Shown piece by piece: positions 60,626 through 64,000 of a stretch of DNA of 64,000 bases; position 1 is the stretch's first letter, and each line of letters begins with the position of its first letter. The position numbers and the translations under genes were made by a program. This DNA comes from Bacteroides sp. OF04-15BH. Lineage in GTDB: Bacteria > Bacteroidota > Bacteroidia > Bacteroidales > Bacteroidaceae. The notes under the pieces were generated by a model. The model did no database searches, was not told the DNA's origin, and saw only the letters and a program-made list of their open reading frames with translations. Location of the stretch: positions 62,001 to 126,000 of the forward strand of contig NZ_QUEM01000006.1 in NCBI RefSeq assembly GCF_003477995.1. The letters run 5' to 3'.

Positions 60626-63441
60626 TGAATTTTAGAAAGCTTTTTACAGCATTCGCCTTTGTTTGTGCCGGAGTTTCTTCGGCTCAAACTGTATCTGCCC
60701 CCCTGACTCTGGATCCGGCAGTGCGTTATGGCGTGTTAGAGAATGGATTGACTTATTATATCCGTAAGAACAACTATCCCGAGAAGCAGGCTGAGTTTTA
60801 TATTGCTCAGAAGGTCGGTTCAATACAGGAGGAAGAAGAGCAGCGCGGACTGGCACACTTCCTGGAGCACATGTGCTTTAATGGGACAGAGCATTTTCCG
60901 GGTAACAGTCTGGTGAAATATCTGGAACGCATCGGTGTGAAATTCGGTGAGAACCTCAATGCCTATACTTCCATTGACGAGACGGTATACAACATCAGCA
61001 GTGTGCCGGTGACCCAGCCCGGAGCCATTGACTCCTGTCTGCTGATTCTGCACGACTGGAGCAACGCCCTGCTTCTGGAAAATGAAGAGATCGACAAAGA
61101 GCGTGGCGTGATTCATGAAGAGTGGCGTATGAGCAGCAGCGCTTCCAAGCGTATGTTCGAACGTTCTCTTCCGAAACTGATTCCCGACAGCCGTTACGGT
61201 TTGCGTATGCCTATCGGTTTGATGAGCGTGGTGGACAACTTCGATCCGAAAGTACTGCGCGACTATTATCACCGTTGGTATCGTCCCGATTTGCAGGGTA
61301 TCATCGTGGTGGGTGATATCAATGTAGACGAGATGGAGCAGAAAATCAAGAAAACCTTCAGTCACATTAAGAAGGCAGTAAATCCGGAACCGCGGGTTTA
61401 TTTGCAGGTGGCCGACAATGCCCAGCCTATTTCTGTAAGCGAACAGGATCCGGAACAGACACTGACTGTAGTTCAGGTTATGTTCAAGCACAACGTATGG
61501 CCCGACAGCCTGAAGAATAAGGTGGAATATTTCCTGGATAAGGTGCAGGGCTCTATGGCACTTTCTATCATCAATGAGCGTTTGGCCGACCTGACCAGCA
61601 AGGCTGATGTACCTTTTGCCGGTGCCAGCTGTGGTGACGGTAATTTCCTGGTAGCAAAGACCAAGGGTGCTTTTGATGTGACGATTGTTCCTAAAGACGG
61701 TATGCTCGACGAGGCAGTGAAGCAGGTAATGGCCGAGGTTTACCGTGCCGACCGCTATGGCTTTACAGAATCTGAGCTGGAGCGCGTCCGTGCCAACTTC
61801 ATCAGTTCTTTGGAAAGCATCTATCAGAATAAGGAGAAAATCCAGAACCAGAGTCTGGTCAATGAATATGTGCAGCACTTCCTGAATGGAGAGCCTTCAC
61901 CGGGTATCGAGGCCGAATATCCTCTCTTCTCTGAGATTTACCGCAGCATTACGCTGGATCAGGTAAATGCCCGTTACAAGCAGTGGGTGGCCAATAATGA
62001 TACCAATCTGGTGGTTTATACCGTATCTCCACAGAAAGAGGGTGTGGTGAAGCCTACTGCCGAGCACATGCTTCAGTTGGTACAGGAGGCCCGCAGCATT
62101 GATCTGGGTGCTTATCAGGATGAAGTGAACGATCGTCCGCTGATTGCTTCTCTGCCTGAGCCAGGCAAGATTGTCAAGGAACGTCCGGAACGCTTCGGAT
62201 TTACCGAATGGCGCTTGTCAAATGGAGTGAAGGTATGGTTCAAGAAAACTGATTATCAGGCCAACGAGGTGGTGATGCGTGCATTCAGCCCAGGTGGTAC
62301 TGGCTATTATTCCGGTGATGATTTGATTCAGCTCAATTTCTTCAATGAAGTAATCGGTGCTTCTGGTGTAAGCGGATTCAAGCAGACCGAGCTGGCCAAG
62401 AAACTGGCCGGAAAGCAGGTTTCTGTGGCACCTTATCTGAGCGGCCGCCGCGAAGGACTGCAGGGTGGTGCCAATCCGAAGGATCTGAAGACTCTGTTCG
62501 AGCTGATTTATCTCAGCTTCCAGGAGCCTTACCGCGATGACGAAGCTGTTGCTTCTGTACTGAATCAGGTGCGCGAGGTACTGCGTAACCGTGAGGCCGA
62601 CCCGATGCATGCCTTCAATGATTCTGTTTCTGTAGCATTGTATGGCCATCATCCTCGTTTGGTGTTTATCCGTCCGGAAATGGTGGATCAGGTAAACTAC
62701 GGCCGTATTCTGGAAATTTACAAGGAGCGCTTTGCTGATGCTTCAGACTTTACTTTCGTGTTCTGTGGTAATTTCGACGAAGACTCTCTGCGTGCTTATT
62801 CCGAGAAGTATCTGGCTACATTGCCAGCCTTGTATCGCAAGGAGAAGCCGGTAGATACAAAAATGTATAAACTCAAGGGCGAGCATTCTATTGTTTACAG
62901 CGAGCCGATGCAGACTCCGCAGTGTCAGGCTGTAAGAGCTTGGTACGGACCGTTGAAGCTGAATCTGAAGAACAAACTGGCTTGTGAGATTCTGGGTCAG
63001 GTGCTGAGCATCCGTTACGTGGAGGTAATCCGTGAGGAAATGGGAGCCGCTTATTCATTGGGTGCTTCCAGCCGTGTGAACATGACTACTGCCGACAAAC
63101 CGGAATATATGTTGCAGATCTTTGCTCCTTTGAAACCGGAACTGAGTGATTCGGCTCTTCAGGTTATGGACGAGGAATTGCATCAGATTGCGGAACACGG
63201 TATTGCAGACAGTTATCTGAATAAGGTGAAAGAGTTCTTGTTGAAGAGTGCCCGTGAGCAGTTCAAGCAGAACGGAACCTGGATGGGAGCGCTTTGTACT
63301 TATAAGGACTACGGTGTGGATGTTCTTACAGATTATGAGAAGGCTGTAGAGTCAATCACAACCGACGATCTCCGTAAGATGGCTGCCCGTATCTGGAAAG
63401 ACCATAACAAGGCAACTGTGAAGATTCTGCCTGCAGAATAA
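60625..63441 (+). CDS. M16 family zinc metalloprotease, exported
   Basis: The 938-residue protein has a signal peptide cleaved before Gln (SSA|QTVSA). The first M16 domain carries the inverted zinc motif HFLEH (His78, Glu81, His82) and the downstream Glu in KERGVIHEEW. Further M16-type domains fill the chain; the second half (from about 530) has no HxxEH motif, as in pitrilysin-type enzymes where it only shapes the chamber. It would degrade peptides in the periplasm or at the surface. It is translationally coupled to the DsbD-like gene. Confidence 0.95.
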   Translation: MNFRKLFTAFAFVCAGVSSAQTVSAPLTLDPAVRYGVLENGLTYYIRKNNYPEKQAEFYIAQKVGSIQEEEEQRGLAHFLEHMCFNGTEHFPGNSLVKYLERIGVKFGENLNAYTSIDETVYNISSVPVTQPGAIDSCLLILHDWSNALLLENEEIDKERGVIHEEWRMSSSASKRMFERSLPKLIPDSRYGLRMPIGLMSVVDNFDPKVLRDYYHRWYRPDLQGIIVVGDINVDEMEQKIKKTFSHIKKAVNPEPRVYLQVADNAQPISVSEQDPEQTLTVVQVMFKHNVWPDSLKNKVEYFLDKVQGSMALSIINERLADLTSKADVPFAGASCGDGNFLVAKTKGAFDVTIVPKDGMLDEAVKQVMAEVYRADRYGFTESELERVRANFISSLESIYQNKEKIQNQSLVNEYVQHFLNGEPSPGIEAEYPLFSEIYRSITLDQVNARYKQWVANNDTNLVVYTVSPQKEGVVKPTAEHMLQLVQEARSIDLGAYQDEVNDRPLIASLPEPGKIVKERPERFGFTEWRLSNGVKVWFKKTDYQANEVVMRAFSPGGTGYYSGDDLIQLNFFNEVIGASGVSGFKQTELAKKLAGKQVSVAPYLSGRREGLQGGANPKDLKTLFELIYLSFQEPYRDDEAVASVLNQVREVLRNREADPMHAFNDSVSVALYGHHPRLVFIRPEMVDQVNYGRILEIYKERFADASDFTFVFCGNFDEDSLRAYSEKYLATLPALYRKEKPVDTKMYKLKGEHSIVYSEPMQTPQCQAVRAWYGPLKLNLKNKLACEILGQVLSIRYVEVIREEMGAAYSLGASSRVNMTTADKPEYMLQIFAPLKPELSDSALQVMDEELHQIAEHGIADSYLNKVKEFLLKSAREQFKQNGTWMGALCTYKDYGVDVLTDYEKAVESITTDDLRKMAARIWKDHNKATVKILPAE

Positions 63442-63464
63442 CAATTGCCTGAAATGATATTTGG

Positions 63465-63506
63465 TGCCTCGATTGCCTTTTGGGCAGTCGGGGCATTCTT
63501 GTTTTG
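63465..63506 (+). terminator. Probable terminator after the M16 gene
   Basis: TGCCTCGATTGCC (63465-63477) pairs with GGCAGTCGGGGCA (63483-63495) with two G-T pairs, followed by TTCTTGTTTTG. Confidence 0.6.
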
Positions 63507-63581
63507 TTCTCCCGTATCGTTTTTGTCTTGTATTGCTTATTTTGTTGCTTCTTTTGCATAGTCTCATCGTGAATTCAGAAA

Positions 63582-63590
63582 TATCTTTGC
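63582..63590 (+). promoter_or_regulatory. -7 promoter element of the alpha/beta hydrolase gene
   Basis: TATCTTTGC is a full match, 27 nt before the ATG at 63618. Confidence 0.6.
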
Positions 63591-63617
63591 ATACGATAAT
63601 TATATAAGGTAAAAGAT

Positions 63618-64000
63618 ATGTGTTTGAGAAGGTATTTGTTTTTGATGGTAGGAGCCTTTCTGATGCTTCCTGCCGGAGCTCAAAAAGAAACGGATAAAAG
63701 TAGAGAGGTCATCAAGGTGGAGATTTCTGAAGGGCAGATAGATGTCATCAGTGGAGTGGTTTATTCACAGATTACTTCTTTGCGTGCCAACCGCCCGTTG
63801 AAGATGACTTTGTTGATTCCGAGAACCAAAGAGCCGAAACCTGCCATTGTGTATTATCCCGGTGGCGGATTTACTTCGTCGGATTATGAAAAGTATATCG
63901 AAATGCGTATGGCTCTGGCCAAAGCCGGTTTTGTTGTGGCTGCTGCGGAGTACCGTACGGTTCCGAACCAGTATCCGGCTTTGGTTGTAGATGGAAAGGC
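63618..64000 (+). CDS. Secreted alpha/beta hydrolase, cut by the window end
   Basis: An open frame of 127 codons runs off the right edge. It begins with a signal peptide ending PAGA before Gln (A|QKETD). The mature part contains MTLLIPRTKEPKPAIVYYPGGGF and, later, AAAEYRTVP; the GGGF oxyanion-hole segment and EYR are typical of the hormone-sensitive-lipase/BD-FAE-like esterase branch. The catalytic Ser, Asp and His would lie beyond the edge. An acetyl- or feruloyl-esterase acting on plant sugars is plausible. Confidence 0.8.
   Translation, partial: MCLRRYLFLMVGAFLMLPAGAQKETDKSREVIKVEISEGQIDVISGVVYSQITSLRANRPLKMTLLIPRTKEPKPAIVYYPGGGFTSSDYEKYIEMRMALAKAGFVVAAAEYRTVPNQYPALVVDGK

Overview
The window is chromosomal DNA of a Bacteroidales bacterium, most like Bacteroidaceae (Bacteroides or Phocaeicola) or a close Prevotella relative. 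The evidence is the promoter style (repeated TAnnTTTGC -7 elements a short way upstream of genes, few Shine-Dalgarno sequences), signal peptides cleaved before Gln, a fused SecDF, a long IspG with a plant-type insert, an RNase H with a viroplasmin domain, a GH3-family protein, and secreted proteins ending in a type IX-style sorting tail. I cannot fix the genus from the sequence alone. There is one tRNA gene (tRNA-Arg, CCT) and no rRNA, IS element, prophage or CRISPR array. Nearly all of it is core housekeeping DNA.

Layout. 0-9 kb: the 5' end of an unknown gene, a U32 family protein, DusB, then a minus-strand run (Lrp regulator, a C26-M19 peptidase fusion, a glutaminyl-cyclase-like M28 lipoprotein, SufE) and three tandem FKBP prolyl isomerases. 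9-13 kb: an orphan MacB/FtsX-type permease behind a probable sigma-54 promoter, a sirtuin and a rubredoxin. 13-17 kb: a 51-residue peptide gene and two large secreted proteins, one an endonuclease I, that share a C-terminal module. 17-24 kb: Na/Pi cotransporter, nucleoside kinase, Fur-type regulator, and a CDF transporter - epimerase - PAP2 operon. 24-34.4 kb: SH3 protein, RNase R, and the run rpoN - PAP2-like - purE - ispG - cysS. 34.5-43 kb: a DMT exporter, then minus-strand acpP - fabF - rnc - GH3 - Ig-like lipoprotein - DUF3108. 43-50 kb: pdxB, DUF4254, and argS - rnhA - ABC exporter, then HU. 50-64 kb: rhomboid - EEP phosphatase - secDF, tRNA-Arg, upp, pckA, a DsbD-like reductase with an M16 protease, and the start of a secreted alpha/beta hydrolase.

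Two regulatory or structural signals stand out. First, five intergenic spacers (about 12.9, 28.05, 35.7, 44.95 and 55.49 kb) carry short arrays of a palindrome of the form AAAATCAT-NNNG-ATGATTTT. Unit centres are exactly 22 bp apart in nine of ten intervals. The arrays lie downstream of genes, four of them just beyond a terminator, and I know of no description of such a family. Second, the permease gene has a well-spaced sigma-54 -24/-12 element with two GTGCGnATnCGCAC palindromes 21 bp apart about 100 bp upstream, the place where an enhancer-binding protein would sit; rpoN itself lies 19 kb away.

Several genes work together in export: SecDF moves pre-proteins, the M28 glutaminyl-cyclase-like protein would cap the N-terminal Gln left by signal peptidase on at least six secreted proteins encoded here, and the DsbD-like protein, FKBP isomerases and proteases would act in envelope folding and quality control. 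Others supply fatty acid synthesis (acpP, fabF), isoprenoids (ispG), purines and uracil salvage (purE, upp), pyridoxal phosphate (pdxB), RNA maturation and decay (rnr, rnc, rnhA, dusB) and translation (argS, cysS).
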